This document shows, piece after piece, positions 11,738 to 22,794 of a DNA stretch of 64,000 nucleotides; the first letter of the stretch is position 1; each line of letters starts with the position of its first letter. The translations under genes were made by a program, and so were the position numbers. Origin of the DNA: Prinsepia uniflora (lineage: Eukaryota; Streptophyta; Magnoliopsida; Rosales; Rosaceae); contig CM064873.1 in the NCBI GenBank assembly GCA_032719365.1, positions 10,001 to 74,000 of the forward strand, given 5' to 3'. The notes beneath the pieces were generated by a model, which ran no database searches, had not been told where the DNA came from, and saw nothing but the letters and a program-made list of their open reading frames with translations.

Positions 11738-13768
11738 TGACAGGACCCGCCCCGATCCCCCCTGGGACCACCCGGGACGTGCCCTGCTCCCGTCTGACAC
11801 CCGACGTTAAAATACCAAAAGGCCCACTCACAGTACAATCCCGCTGCACTCCCGAGCGTAAAGCCCCGTCCAAGGTTTAAAGTACAATTCCTGTCATGCC
11901 CAAAACATACGTAAAGGTCACTTTAAGTCCCTACTAAACAACTACGAAACCCTAGACTGAAACCGGCCCGGGAAAGCCGTCCGAACACGCTTCCCAAGGC
12001 ATCAAACCCTAATTTGACCAACTTAACGATCTCCGATCGACACGAAACCACCGCCATTGGATCCGTATCGTCGAAACCTTGAAAATGGCACTAGTCCCAC
12101 ACAAAATACTGTTCACACGCGCCCCCCACGCGCCGGTCAACCCTCTGGTCAACAGTGCTACAGTGATGCTGACGTCAGCATGACGTCACTGCTGACGTCA
12201 GCATGACGTCATCACTGACAGTGTCAGAGGACACGTGTCAACAGCCCATTGGTCCCTGGTCTGACAATATTCTGACATGATGACGTCATCATGACGTCAC
12301 TGCTGACGTCAGCATGACGTCATCACTGACAGTGTCAGAGGACACGTGTCAACAGCCCATTGGTCCCTGGTCTGACAATATTCTGACATGATGACGTCAT
12401 CATGACGTCACTGCTGACGTCAGCATGATGACGTCATCAGCTACAGTAACCGGGTCTGCGAATCGGGTCACCGCAGACCCACGGTTCGACCCGATCATAG
12501 ATCGTGATTCCGACCACCAAAATCGATGGGGTTTGTTCCTATGGACTCGTCTGAACATGTTCTATGGCTCTGTGTGATCAAAACTGGATTTTAAGATCAA
12601 GGAATCACCTGAAAAACGACGGGGAATTGGCTGCCGGTTCTGGTTCGTCTTCTCCGGCGAGCCGTCACACCTCCAGCCACCAACTCAGGTCCAAAACACT
12701 CGTCTAGTCTCCTAGGTTAAGTCTCAAAAACAACCAAGCAAATGCAACGTTAAAAACGGACGGTTTGAGGCAGGGAAGGAAAATCGGCCTTCACGGGTTT
12801 GCAGGCTTACCGCCGCCGTGTCGCCGCCGTGGGCTGCCCAGTCCAGTCCTACGCCGTCCAGAGGTCACAATGGTCCTAGCCCTAGGTTGGTTCGAGCCCA
12901 GACGTCACGGTTTGGATGGTTGGATGGTTTTGGGCTGCACGGGTCCTCACGGGTTTGTGGGTTTTCCGGGTTGCTCCGCCGTCCGTGGTGGTGGTGATGG
13001 TCGTCTGGAGGTGGCTGAGATGTAGGCTGGTGTGTGGGTTGAGGCTGAGGGGTGGTGTGATGGCTGATGTGTTTGTGCAGAGAATGGGAGGTTGCACGGT
13101 TTGAAGGAAGAAATGAAAATGAAGAAGTGAGTCTCTGATGGCTTAAGAACAGAAGGAGAAATAGAATGGATGGCTGAGATTCATCCTGAGTGAAGAGTGA
13201 AGGGTGAGGATTTAAGGAAAATAAACTAATTAATTAATCCCATGGCAGACCAAGATCCAGAATGTTGGGGATGATGTGGATGGGGTAGATGAGTGACATG
13301 TGTCACTCATCAAGGGTCCAGATTGATTGGGTTAAAGTAAAACAGATTATAATATTTTATTATTAATTTAAGTTCCGAGTCTCGGTTAGTTCGGTTACGT
13401 TCTTGACCATAACTTTTTCGTCGTAAGTCCGATTTCAGCGTGTCGCCTGTCTACGGATTCGTATCGACGAGACCTACGTAACGGTCATTGGCCCTCGTCT
13501 GTTGGACTTCCCGGGTCAAAAGTCAACATTTGGCCCCCAAATGGCCAAATTACCAAAATGCCCCTCGACTTCCGAACGTCACAACTTCTTCCTCGAACGT
13601 CGGAATCGAACGTGCCACCTGCCTATGAACTCGTGACGTCCTAAACTACGTCACGGTCACGTGTCAAAGTCCTAAATACTTCCCGAGGTAAAAGTCAACT
13701 TTCCCCCCTCAGGGGCAAAACGGTCATTTTACAATAAAATAATAATTACGAAAGTTCGGGTCGTTACA
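11738..13768 (+). mobile_element. Solo LTR, TG...CA, with TGACG target duplication
   Basis: Begins TGACAGGACCCGCCCC and ends TTCGGGTCGTTACA. Both sides carry the same 5 bases TGACG (11733-11737 and 13769-13773), the signature of LTR-retrotransposon insertion. No primer-binding site, gag or pol lies inside. A solo LTR left by LTR-LTR recombination is the simplest reading. The element at 62055 is a longer relative: compared with it, about 0.94 kb after base 11820 is missing here and a 111-base block is duplicated at about 12170-12436. Overlapping frames at 12765-13104 on both strands are GC-rich chance frames within the LTR. Confidence 0.85.
12170..12436. promoter_or_regulatory. Array of 12 TGACGTCA palindromes and two ACACGTGT boxes in LTR
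   Basis: In 267 bases the palindrome TGACGTCA occurs twelve times, together with two GACACGTGTC boxes 111 bases apart (12231 and 12342). TGACGTCA is the CRE/C-box type core and ACACGTGT a G-box/ABRE-type core, both bound by plant bZIP factors. A 111-base unit is tandemly duplicated here, which raises the site count over the copy at 63427-63582 (eight palindromes, one ACACGTGT). The position within an LTR suggests promoter or enhancer function for the retroelement; this is inferred, not shown. Confidence 0.6.
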
Positions 13769-15083
13769 TGACGATAAGTAGAAGTTCCACAAAATCCGAT
13801 TTTGAATTCGAAAATGGTGATTTGTGTTTTGGGGATTATTAATGGAATTGAACGTTTGGATGAGGTTTTGGAGGTCCTAAAGGATTGGTTGAGCTTGAAA
13901 TCATTTAGTTTGGAGGTCGGGATCGTACAGGAGCTATGGTCGAAGATGGCCGGTTTAATTGTGACCTGGAAGGTAAATATCTGGACCAATACCTCGTGTT
14001 TTTTGAGCATAGATTGATTAGAATTAATAGGACGAAACTAATGGACTAGTTAGGATTAAAAATTGGGATGAAATTGAACGGAAACCGCGAACACCGGTTC
14101 ACGGCTGGACCGGATTACAGAACCGGTTCAGACCGGGTTTCTTGAGGACAGGGATGATGAACAGTACCCGCGCGTGGGTTCCACGCACAGAAGCTTCCAG
14201 ACACGTGTGGGGGTGCGTGAGGGATAGTTTGGGAAATCTTCCAACATGACTTTGAAAGTATTTGATGTAACGAACATTTTGGCACTGGTTTCGAGACGAT
14301 CAGACATCGTCTCGACATGTTTCGGGAGGTCCGAAGGTTTTAGGGCTCGGCTAAAAATAGTTAAAAATACGGAAAAATTATGGGGGCTTTAGTATGAGTA
14401 TCGTGAAGTAGTTAGTGACCTTATATTGGAATTTGGACAGGTTCGGGAGAGCCGGTGATAGTGGATTGGCCGGGAACGGCGTAAGTGCGCGCGTATCGAG
14501 GCGACGTCGGAATGGTCTGTGAGTGGACTTTGTTTTCTAACTCTTGATGCATGCATGTATGTTTTTATATGTTTTCTATACGTGATTCTATGATTTGATT
14601 TATGATCTTGATGGTTTACGATTTTACACGTTTTTCGAGGTATTTACGAAATTTCACGTTTTACGAGATTTTGATGGATATGAGTTCTGGGTTTGGATTC
14701 GGGATCCTGATGAGATTGCGGATTCGGATTCGGAAATAGAAATGGTTTTCAAATGGTTTGGATTGGATTTGCTGGATATGGTTATTGGGTTTAAAGAACC
14801 GGATTATGATTATGACGGGAGCGGGCCCGGATTGGGTTTAAAGACCCGGATTGAGTTTAAAGACTCGGGAGTTTAAAGACTCTGATATTATGATATTTTC
14901 CCCCGTATGCCTGTTGAGTTTAAAGACTCAAGAGTTTAAAGACTCGGATTATATTGAGGCCTAGATTGAGTTTAAAGACTCGGGAGTTTAAATGTCAGGA
15001 CTGGTCCGACTTTAGCCCTCGCTGGGGCTATCAGAGTGCATCAGGATCGTAGGAGGAGAGGAGTGATGTCTCGTCTCTGCTAC

Positions 15084-16018
15084 AGCCAAGGATGAAAATA
15101 TCGATATCGACGGATATATCGCTCGCCGAATTTACGGATATCTCGCCCCAAATATCGATATCGATATCGATATCGTTTACGATCAACAAAAATGACGGAA
15201 ATTCGGTCTAAAAATTGAAAATTTGGAATGAAACTTTGGGAAAAACTTAAGTACCCAATGATAGTTATATAGGACTAATAAAAACTATAAAATGACTTTG
15301 ATATAATAATTATATGATTAATTATATGATACAATAAGGTTCTGATGATGACTAATAATATAAAATTTAAACATAAACATAAGTTGAAGTGAATTATTAT
15401 AATTGAATGTTAATATAATTAAAAATATAACAATAAGTATAAAAAAAATTCAATGGAAGAAAAATTATAAAATGAGTAAATATATTTAAAATTGGAAAAA
15501 AATGATGAAAAAATAGAGTTAATATTTGTTCAAAAATTGAAAAGAATTGATATATTTAAAATTGAAAAAAAAATGACAAAGAAAGTTAAAAATTTGGAAA
15601 AAACGAAAAAAAAAAATAGCAATTGCATTGGAGTGGGTTGAACCCAGGACCTCACCTCCTGAGGGCAAAACCCACACCAACTCAGCTGACCAAATTTAAT
15701 TGAAATCATAGTCACCGTATAATATATAAAGGATAACAACGCAACTCTTAACAGTCATCCCCTTCCTCCCGCGGGTCTGCGATTCGGGTCTTTGCGACCC
15801 AGCAGCATGACCCGACTGGAAATCACTTGTTTTACGTCCGATTTTCATAAACTTTGGTTCTATTTCGTTCGTTTTAATCAAATAATGAGATCTATGGGCT
15901 TAGAACGAAACAAAATATCGAAATTTCGCTCAATTTCTTCCCCCCTCTTATGTGCCGCCGGCCGGAAATTGCGATATATCGGTCGATATATCGACGATTC
16001 CGGCGATATTTACTTCCA
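15084..16018. mobile_element. CGATATCG-rich insert with weak inverted ends
   Basis: Lies exactly between the two oppositely oriented LTR-like arms. Left end: CCAAGGATGAAAATATCGAT. Right end: the complement of CCATGGAAGTAAATATCGCC. Both ends are followed inward by clusters of CGATATCG, GATATATCG and similar. The middle (15200-15620) is very AT-rich. The inverted ends suggest a non-autonomous DNA transposon; flanking TACA on both sides is the only candidate target duplication and is too short to decide. No transposase frame. Confidence 0.4.
15632..15704 (-). other. tRNA-like remnant
   Basis: Read on the minus strand this has GGTCAGCTGAGTTGGTGTGG, similar to a tRNA D-arm/A-box, followed about 35 bases later by GGTCCTGGGTTCAACCCAC, which matches a B-box/T-arm (GGTTCAA..C). 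I could not fold a full cloverleaf with a proper acceptor stem, so it is not called a tRNA gene. It may be a tRNA pseudogene or the head of a SINE inside the CGATATCG-rich insert. Confidence 0.3.
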
Positions 16019-18636
16019 TGGCTACAACCCGCCTCCGCGATCAACCTGAAGGGTATTAAAACACGAAAACTGTGAGTGGACAAAAATAATATTTTATTAA
16101 AAACATTTTCGCATCAGAAGATATTTTATGCCCTTCATAAATACATATGCTTGCATTCAAAAACCGTTTATCAAATATTCATAAAAATCATTTATCAAAC
16201 ATATCAAAACCTTTCAAGGGTTCACGCCCGGCCCCATAAACCGTCATGACCCGTAAATCCAATTGGGTCCTTGACCCGAAATCACAATTCAAAACCCGTA
16301 GGTCAAATCAATAGGGACTCAGCCCAATTCACATCACGTGGGTCTCAGCCCAAAACCGTTCTCAGTGAAATATAAAGCATAGAATACGGGGTCTCCGCCC
16401 CAAACCATTTCTAAAACATCATATACGGGGTCTCCGCCCCAAATCACTTTATAAATCATAAAACACGGAGTCTCTGCCCCCAATTCACTTTCCATAAAAC
16501 CTCATACATATCAACATACGTATAACCCATCCGCGACACTTCCGAGAAGATGCCAACTCGGGGCACACATCCCCGATATAGTCACGATATCATCAATCTA
16601 TCTAGTGTGCACACTACTCGGGGTCTCACTCCGAGTCTTCTCCGAGGAATCTCCATCTGGGAGGCTCAATCACTGGATCTAGTCCGAGCTCTCTCTTTGG
16701 ATCTACTCCACACATCTCTCCGGAATCTGGTCAGGGACCACATCATATCCAGTAACCACCACTCCTGGAATGGGATCCCTATGGGGATACCCATTCTGGT
16801 CTGTGGATCATGACTCTCCAGGTCGACGTCTGGAGGAGACCATATAAATCATGGAGGGTTCAATCACATTTTCAAATACTCTTTTCTTTCTTTCTCAAAT
16901 CACTTTTCAATTGGGTCTCAAACCCGATTCATTTCAACAGGATTCCTCGAATCCGATTCAAATCACTTTCACAGGCCTCGGCCTAAGTCCACAGTTCAAC
17001 AGGGTCACATTCCCGAATTCTCATTTCACAAACCGAACTGGGACTCAAGCCCGATATTACAATCAACAGGGCCTCAAGCTCGATATCCCGAATAACTGGA
17101 CCCTAAGCCTGAACCATCAAGCAACGGGGCCTCAAGCCCGATTTCACAACCAATAGGGCTTCAAGCCCGATATTACAGTCAAATGGGCCTCCAACCCGAT
17201 GTTACAACCAAATGGGCCTCAAGCCCGGATCATAAATCAACGAGATCCTCGGTCCGATCGTATAACTCAAATGGACCCTAAGTCCGATTCCTCGTCAAAT
17301 CAAATGGACTCCAAGTCCGAGAGCTTGTAAATAAAATGGGTCTCATGCCCGATTTCATATTTCTAAATCCAAAATTCATTTATTAAACCCTCGTTGAAAA
17401 CCTAGAAAGTATATGCATCGTATAAAACCATAAATCTTGAAATACGTGCAAATACGTAAATCCTAGGCTACCACAAACAATTGCACTCATGGCGACACAA
17501 AAAATATATTAAAATACTTATAAAACATTTATGCATGCATCCAATTTGAAAGAAAGGTCCACTCACAAATCGTCCGAAGCAGCGCCTCGATACGCATGTC
17601 ATAATCGTCTCCCGGGTCAAACGTCGCCTCCGAGATTCCCGAACCTGTCCAAATTAATTTAGAGGGTTATTAACTACCTAAATAACCCCTCACTAAAGTC
17701 CCGTAATTTTCCGGAATTTCTAACTATTTTTAAACGCGAACCTAAACCTTCAGACAACCTGAAACCTATCGAAACGATGTCTGATTGACGCGAGATCAGT
17801 CCCAAAATGTTCGTTACATCGAATAGAAGATTTCATATGTTGAACACTTTCCCAAATTACTGTTCACGCGTCCTCACGCGCCCCAAGAAGAGACTGTGCG
17901 TGGGCTTCACGCGCCCTGCACAGTCTTCTTCTTCCTTGGTCGAACCGGCCGGTTCACTGGTTGGTCGGTCCAGTTGGACCGGCGTGACCGGTTCAGGCTA
18001 TTTCCTCCTCCAAATCTCGTCCGTTTTGTCCCAATTTAATCCTAAAAATCCTACTTTCTTGTTTTCTATCCATTCCAATTAACCAAACCAATCAAAACCT
18101 CCTAAATCGATCCATAAAAATCACCCCTCACGGTCCCTGTTTTTTCCCAGCCACCCTCACGGCTGCCCCACCATGAACCAACCTCCAAACCGTCCTAAAA
18201 ACATCCTAGCAACCCCCTAGTCCTATCCCCAAACATCCAAAACAACCTATAACTTCAAGATCGAAATAAGGGGAAAAATGGACCTTACCGGGCAATCGGT
18301 TCCTCCCATGCTTTCACCGCCGTGTACGGAGGTCCAAACACTCCCAGCCACCGTCCATAGCTCCCTCAGTCTCTCTCTTTCTCTCTGAGTCTCACAGATG
18401 ATGGTTTGGGGTGCAGGTTTGGATGTGGGTGGAAGTGAGATCGGGTGGGTTGTTTGGATGAAAGGAAAACAAAAGATGATCGATGCATGTATGTAAGGGA
18501 AGGGCCAGTGGATAGGTGACACTTGTCACTCATCCATTGGGCCTTGGGATGGAAATCTGGGCCCCACTTAAGTCCAAAGGTACAATAGTACTTTCGTACT
18601 TCCGTGAACCGTAACTTCTCCGTCGAACGTCCGTGA
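16019..18636 (+). mobile_element. LTR-like element, plus orientation (right arm), truncated by telomere repeats
   Basis: Starts near TGGCTACAACCCGCCTCC, parallel to the TGACAGGACCCGCCCC start of the 11738 element. It continues through a tract of short hairpin repeats, the family motif CCACTCACAAATCGTCCGAAG (compare CCCACTCACAGTACAATCC at 11824), a region matching the left arm in reverse, and GAACCGTAACTTCTCCGTCG (compare GACCATAACTTTTTCGTCG at 13406). The expected CGGGTCGTTACA end never comes: at 18634 the sequence turns abruptly into CCCTAAA-type repeats. Reading frames here are short and unconserved. Confidence 0.6.
16380..17370 (+). repeat. Hairpin-forming minisatellites inside LTR-like arm
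   Basis: Two families of short repeats. About 16385-16490: three units of roughly 46-48 bases built on CGGGGTCTCCGCCCC, each a small stem-loop. About 16905-17360: some fifteen units of 25-32 bases built on AATGGGCCTCAAGCCCGAT, each with GGGCCTCAAGCCC able to pair on itself. The opposite arm at 14790-14995 holds the reverse type (GTTTAAAGACTCGGGA). Similar GGGGTCTCAATCCC elements occur at 62660 in the third family member. Confidence 0.7.
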
Positions 18637-18953
18637 ACCCTAAACCCTGAACCCTGAACCCTCAACCCTCAACCCTCAACCCTCAACCCTAAACCCTAAA
18701 CCCTAAACCCTAAACCCTAAACCCTAAGCCCTAAACCCTTAACCCCCTAAACCGTAAACCCCTTAACTCCCTAAACCCCTAAACCCTAAAATCCTAAAAC
18801 CCTATACCCTAAACCCTAAATACCCCAAACCCTAAATACCCTAAACCCTAAACATCCTAAACCCCCTAAACACCCTATACCCTAAACCCTAAACCCGAAA
18901 CCCCAAATCTCAAACCCCAAACCCTAAACCCTAAACACCCTAAACCCTAAACT
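18634..18953 (+). repeat. Interstitial telomere array
   Basis: About 320 bases of CCCTAAA with CCCTGAA, CCCTCAA, CCCTTAA and CCCCTAAA variants, in the same polarity as the terminal telomere. It begins at the broken end of an LTR-like element and gives way to unrelated sequence near 18954. A further short patch (AAACCCTAAACCCCAAATC) lies at 19151. Confidence 0.95.
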
Positions 18954-20259
18954 CAATCCAACCCAGTGACCCCAACGAATAGTATGACCTATGTACGACG
19001 AAATATGCTTGGTTCATATATCGAGACTAATTCTGACATGATCGATGTTCATCCTTGTTTGACCAATTCTCTTGTTGGATTGCCCTATGGATTATTCTTG
19101 AATGTGGAGTTGGGTTGTCAGATGGAAGTATGAGTAGGCACGATTTTCCAAACCCTAAACCCCAAATCCCAAATCTCAACAACTACCAAAACTGATCAAC
19201 GGCTCAGTCAGAGCTGTCAATGATTAGGTCAAAGCTGCTCAACGACTCAGTCAATGCCAATCAACAACTTATTCCATGCTAGTCACTACTCGATCAAACC
19301 TCGTCAATGACTCAGTCAATGTCGACCAATAGCTTGTTCAAATCTGATCAATGGCTCGTCAAAACAGGTCAACGCGTCATCAAATCCAATCAACGACTCA
19401 AAAGAAACTGGTCTACAACTTGTTAAAGGCAATCAGCGGCTAAGTTATAGCCAATTAGCAGCTCAATCAGAGCAGCTGACGACTCGATCAAAGATGGTCA
19501 ATGTCTTCGTGGGAGTAGGTTAATAGCTAAGCCAAAGTCGATCATCGACTCGGTCAAAGTTGGTCAACTCAATCAAATGTCCCCATCGACTCAATGAATA
19601 GTGGTCAAAAGCTCGGTCAAAGCCAGTCAATAGCTCTATCCAAGCCAATCAACGGCATAATTCAAAAAAAAAATTATATCAGTTTTGCGATTGTATATAA
19701 CAATAATAATTTCAAAATGGACTATTGGCCTTATCGCCCACCAATGCATCTGATCTTCAGAAAGGCAACTGCTCGTGAAGTTGGTGCTCCAGCAAGGGCG
19801 GCGATGCTTCTTCGAAATAATTTTTAGTGGTGGGTCCAAGCAGATTTCGAGAACAGATTTCAGGGACGATAAATATAAGTTTGAAATAAATTGAGCAACT
19901 CTAATTTAAAGTCTAATAAGGCAGGATTCTTTCTATAAAAACAAAATCACCCGCTGGACAATATCAATGTAAATGATTCCAGGTGATGGCCAACTAAAGT
20001 AGGAAAGAAGCTGATTGTATTTACACTATCCGGAATATACAATTTTCTTTCCCTCAAAAACTTTTCTTGACCGGTCATCTATCCCCAATCATCATCAACG
20101 CTGACGCCAGACTCACTCCTGGAGCCACTAAGTGAACTCCGCTCTCCACCGCCTCCTTAAAATAAGAGGGGGGAGAGGGCGGGCCAGAGCTATAATGTCA
20201 AAATTTGGGTCCCTGATTTGCTGCAGAAATATACACTATACAAAGTGGAAAGCTGGGCA
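18954..20259. other. BTAF1 3' flank with degenerate minisatellite
   Basis: 18954-19190 is unrecognised. 19195-19660 is a degenerate minisatellite described separately. 19661-20259 contains the 3' untranslated region of BTAF1, since the minus-strand stop codon is at 20262-20260. No second gene is supported: the 77-codon plus frame at 19594-19827 overlaps the minisatellite and has no recognisable family. Confidence 0.5.
19195..19660 (+). repeat. Degenerate GATCAACGGCTCAGTCAAAGC minisatellite
   Basis: About sixteen diverged units of roughly 27-30 bases follow the pattern (CCA/TGG)TCAA(C/T)(G/A)(G/A)CTC(A/G)(G/A)TCAAAG. Variation is substitutions plus small indels, so the array is old. No coding frame or known satellite family recognised. 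It lies between the interstitial telomere array and the BTAF1 3' end. Confidence 0.75.
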
Positions 20260-22743
20260 TCAGCCATCAAGCTTTGCCAAAAACTGACTGAGATTGTACT
20301 CTTCAGTGTATTGTGATTGATCCCACAGCTCCTCCAACCCACCAAGAATTGCTTTTAACCCCTTCCCAGTGCCCGTTAACTTCATATCTTCATCAAGCTT
20401 TCCATCTGGATTCTTCGATACAGAAGTTCCCTTCAAAACACATATTCCAAACTTATCATTGACATCCAAACCCCAAAAAAAAAATACACCAAGAATAAAT
20501 ATTTTAATAGACAATTCAACATTGACATTGGCATAAACAATTTTAGTCTGCATTAGCTAATGAAAGCGTAAAATTTGCAATAGCACAGGAAATAGACCAG
20601 CCAGAAATACCTTTTTCGATGTTTCTGCAGTTGCAAATAAATCAAGCAATTGGTCTGTATTCATGGTTTTCATACTAGCATTCTCAGCATTAATGACTGC
20701 ATTAGCTACTGATAGCTTAAACTTTTGCAAGCTCATAACTTTCTCTTCGAGGGTGCCACGCATAATAAGACGATGGACATTGACAACTTTTTTCTGACCT
20801 AATCTGTGTGCTCTGTCCATTGCCTGCAAGTAATAACAGTAAATGACATTGATGGGATCTGATGCCCAGTAAAAAACAGTATGGGTGTGTTTGGATGGAG
20901 AACTTCAAAGTACCAAGTCATTTATATACTAAATTAACAAAACTAGCACTAGAAACAATTGAAAATAAGGATTGTAAGTAGCTAGTTGAGCAACTAGCAA
21001 AGAAGTATTTGCACCAGAAAACAACTAAACAAGGGACTTACAAATCCCTATTAATATATTGCACCTAATCCATTTTGAAATCCCTCGGTACTTTTCATTC
21101 TTAACTAATTTAGCCAAATTCCTTGAACCTTGAAGTTCCTCGTGTTTGGATAAGCAACTTAAAGTACCAAGATATTTAGGCCAAAATTAGTTAAAATTGA
21201 GGAACTTAGATGGATGGGTTCAAAATGACTAGATCCAAGCATTTAGACAGATTTGTAAGCAAAAAAAAACACCTTGAGGTGTAATTTGGAAATCACTTGT
21301 TTAGTGGTTTTGATCTGCTCATGTGGTGCATGTGCTCCCTTGCTACTTGCTCAGATAACTGTTAGTATTGGATTTCTTGGTAATATACCAAAATCCCTTG
21401 GTATTTGAAGTTCCTAATCCAAGCATACCGCAAATGACACTAGTTAAAAACAGATACCCAAGTAATGATGAGCAATTAGGGAGCTTTCCTAGAGGCCATC
21501 TCAGATCTCTCAAAACTAGACATAGAATGTGACAGATAGATAGCTCAGAGGATAAAGACAGCATAAGACAGTCACCTGATGATCCCGCATTGGATTCCAG
21601 TCGTGCTCCATGAAAATGAGGGTGTCCGCAGATGTCAGGTTCAAGCCCAGCCCACCAACTGCAAAAAGTGATTAAATTTTAATAACACCTCAACGGTCAA
21701 TTTACTTAACAAGAAAAAGAGAAATCCAACCATGGGTTGTGAGCAGCAGAACATCGATTGTAGGATCTGAATTGAAAGCTTTGACAATATCAAAACGCTT
21801 TTCAGGTTCGACTGACCCATCTAACCGCAAGTAAGTAATACTGCTTCCAAGGAACATGCAAGACCATTACACCAGATATGTCAAATAAAGATCGAATTCT
21901 TAAGCAAAAGTAAGTTGCAGGACACAATGAAAAATTGTTCGTCATGGCCTCAAATATACTCAGACCACATATTTCAGGGATTTTAGTTTTTCAAACATTA
22001 ATAGCCAGTTATGGGAGCTCGTATTTCAAACCAATCAAAAACATCTACCTACATAACAAACACAATAATTCCCCTAGAACCCAATAAAATGAAGAAAAAA
22101 AAATGAAGAGCCCACATTGCAGCTGAAACCACTTCATATTGTTACTGATTAACAAAATTGTGGGCCAATGACTCAAGATTGTGAGCAAATCTAGAATTGG
22201 TTTTCATAGAACAAGTCTTTAATAATATTATCACACACTGAGCAAATAACAGACACGTGACTCTAAAACGGTAACCCAGCAGAGGTTTAGGAGACCAACC
22301 TCTTCATATGAGTATGAAACAAGTCTCTTTCAATTATGTCCAGAAATGCCTGCATGAGATGCCAATGTACATTAGAGACCATGAATGAGACCCAAATATA
22401 AGTTCCAGACAGAGAACTAGTCATGCATGAATGAACATTACTTTATGTTGAGCAAAAATCAAGACTCTGTGCTGCCCCACACTTATGGCACCTTCAGAAC
22501 TAGACAAATCGACACCTATACCACACTCTTCAAGAATCTCCCGAAGAGCAACTAATTTGGGAGAGTGGTGTGGCTTATGCAACTCTGAAATTGTGTCGGA
22601 ACCTCCAGGTAATAGCGCTGACAAAAGGCATGCAATTGAGTCTGGAACCTTTTGTCCAAGAACCAGTAATGGATGACTGCAAAGTTTAAGCAAGTACTGT
22701 AGAGCCTGAAACCAAAACAAATAACTTCCATAATATGATTGAA

Positions 22744-22794
<51 letters not shown>

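Larger units (their letters stand above)
10828..15083 (-). mobile_element. LTR-like element, minus orientation (left arm), interrupted
   Basis: Starts TGTAACGACCCG and, read on the minus strand, belongs to the same LTR superfamily as 11738-13768 and 16019-18636. The parts are 10828-11737 and 13774 to about 15083, separated by the nested solo LTR. 10828-11250 aligns by eye with the reverse complement of 13340-13768 (CACGTCCGATTCCGAC, GAGGGCATTTT.GTAATTT). 14200-14560 aligns with the reverse complement of 17550-17860 (GATGTAACGAACATTTTGG, CAGACATCGT.TCGA, GTATCGAGGCG). The outer right limit near TGCTACAGCCA is approximate. No coding domains were found, so these look like LTRs without internal regions, or long arms of a foldback element. 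Confidence 0.6.

Noticed and set aside
12765..13104. Overlapping frames on both strands in the GC-rich part of the solo LTR
   Set aside because: Opposite-strand overlap, no conserved domain; the region recurs at 63900 as part of the LTR family.
19195..19660. Spaced repeats resembling a CRISPR-like array
   Set aside because: Eukaryotic subtelomere; units are degenerate and contiguous with no unique spacers.
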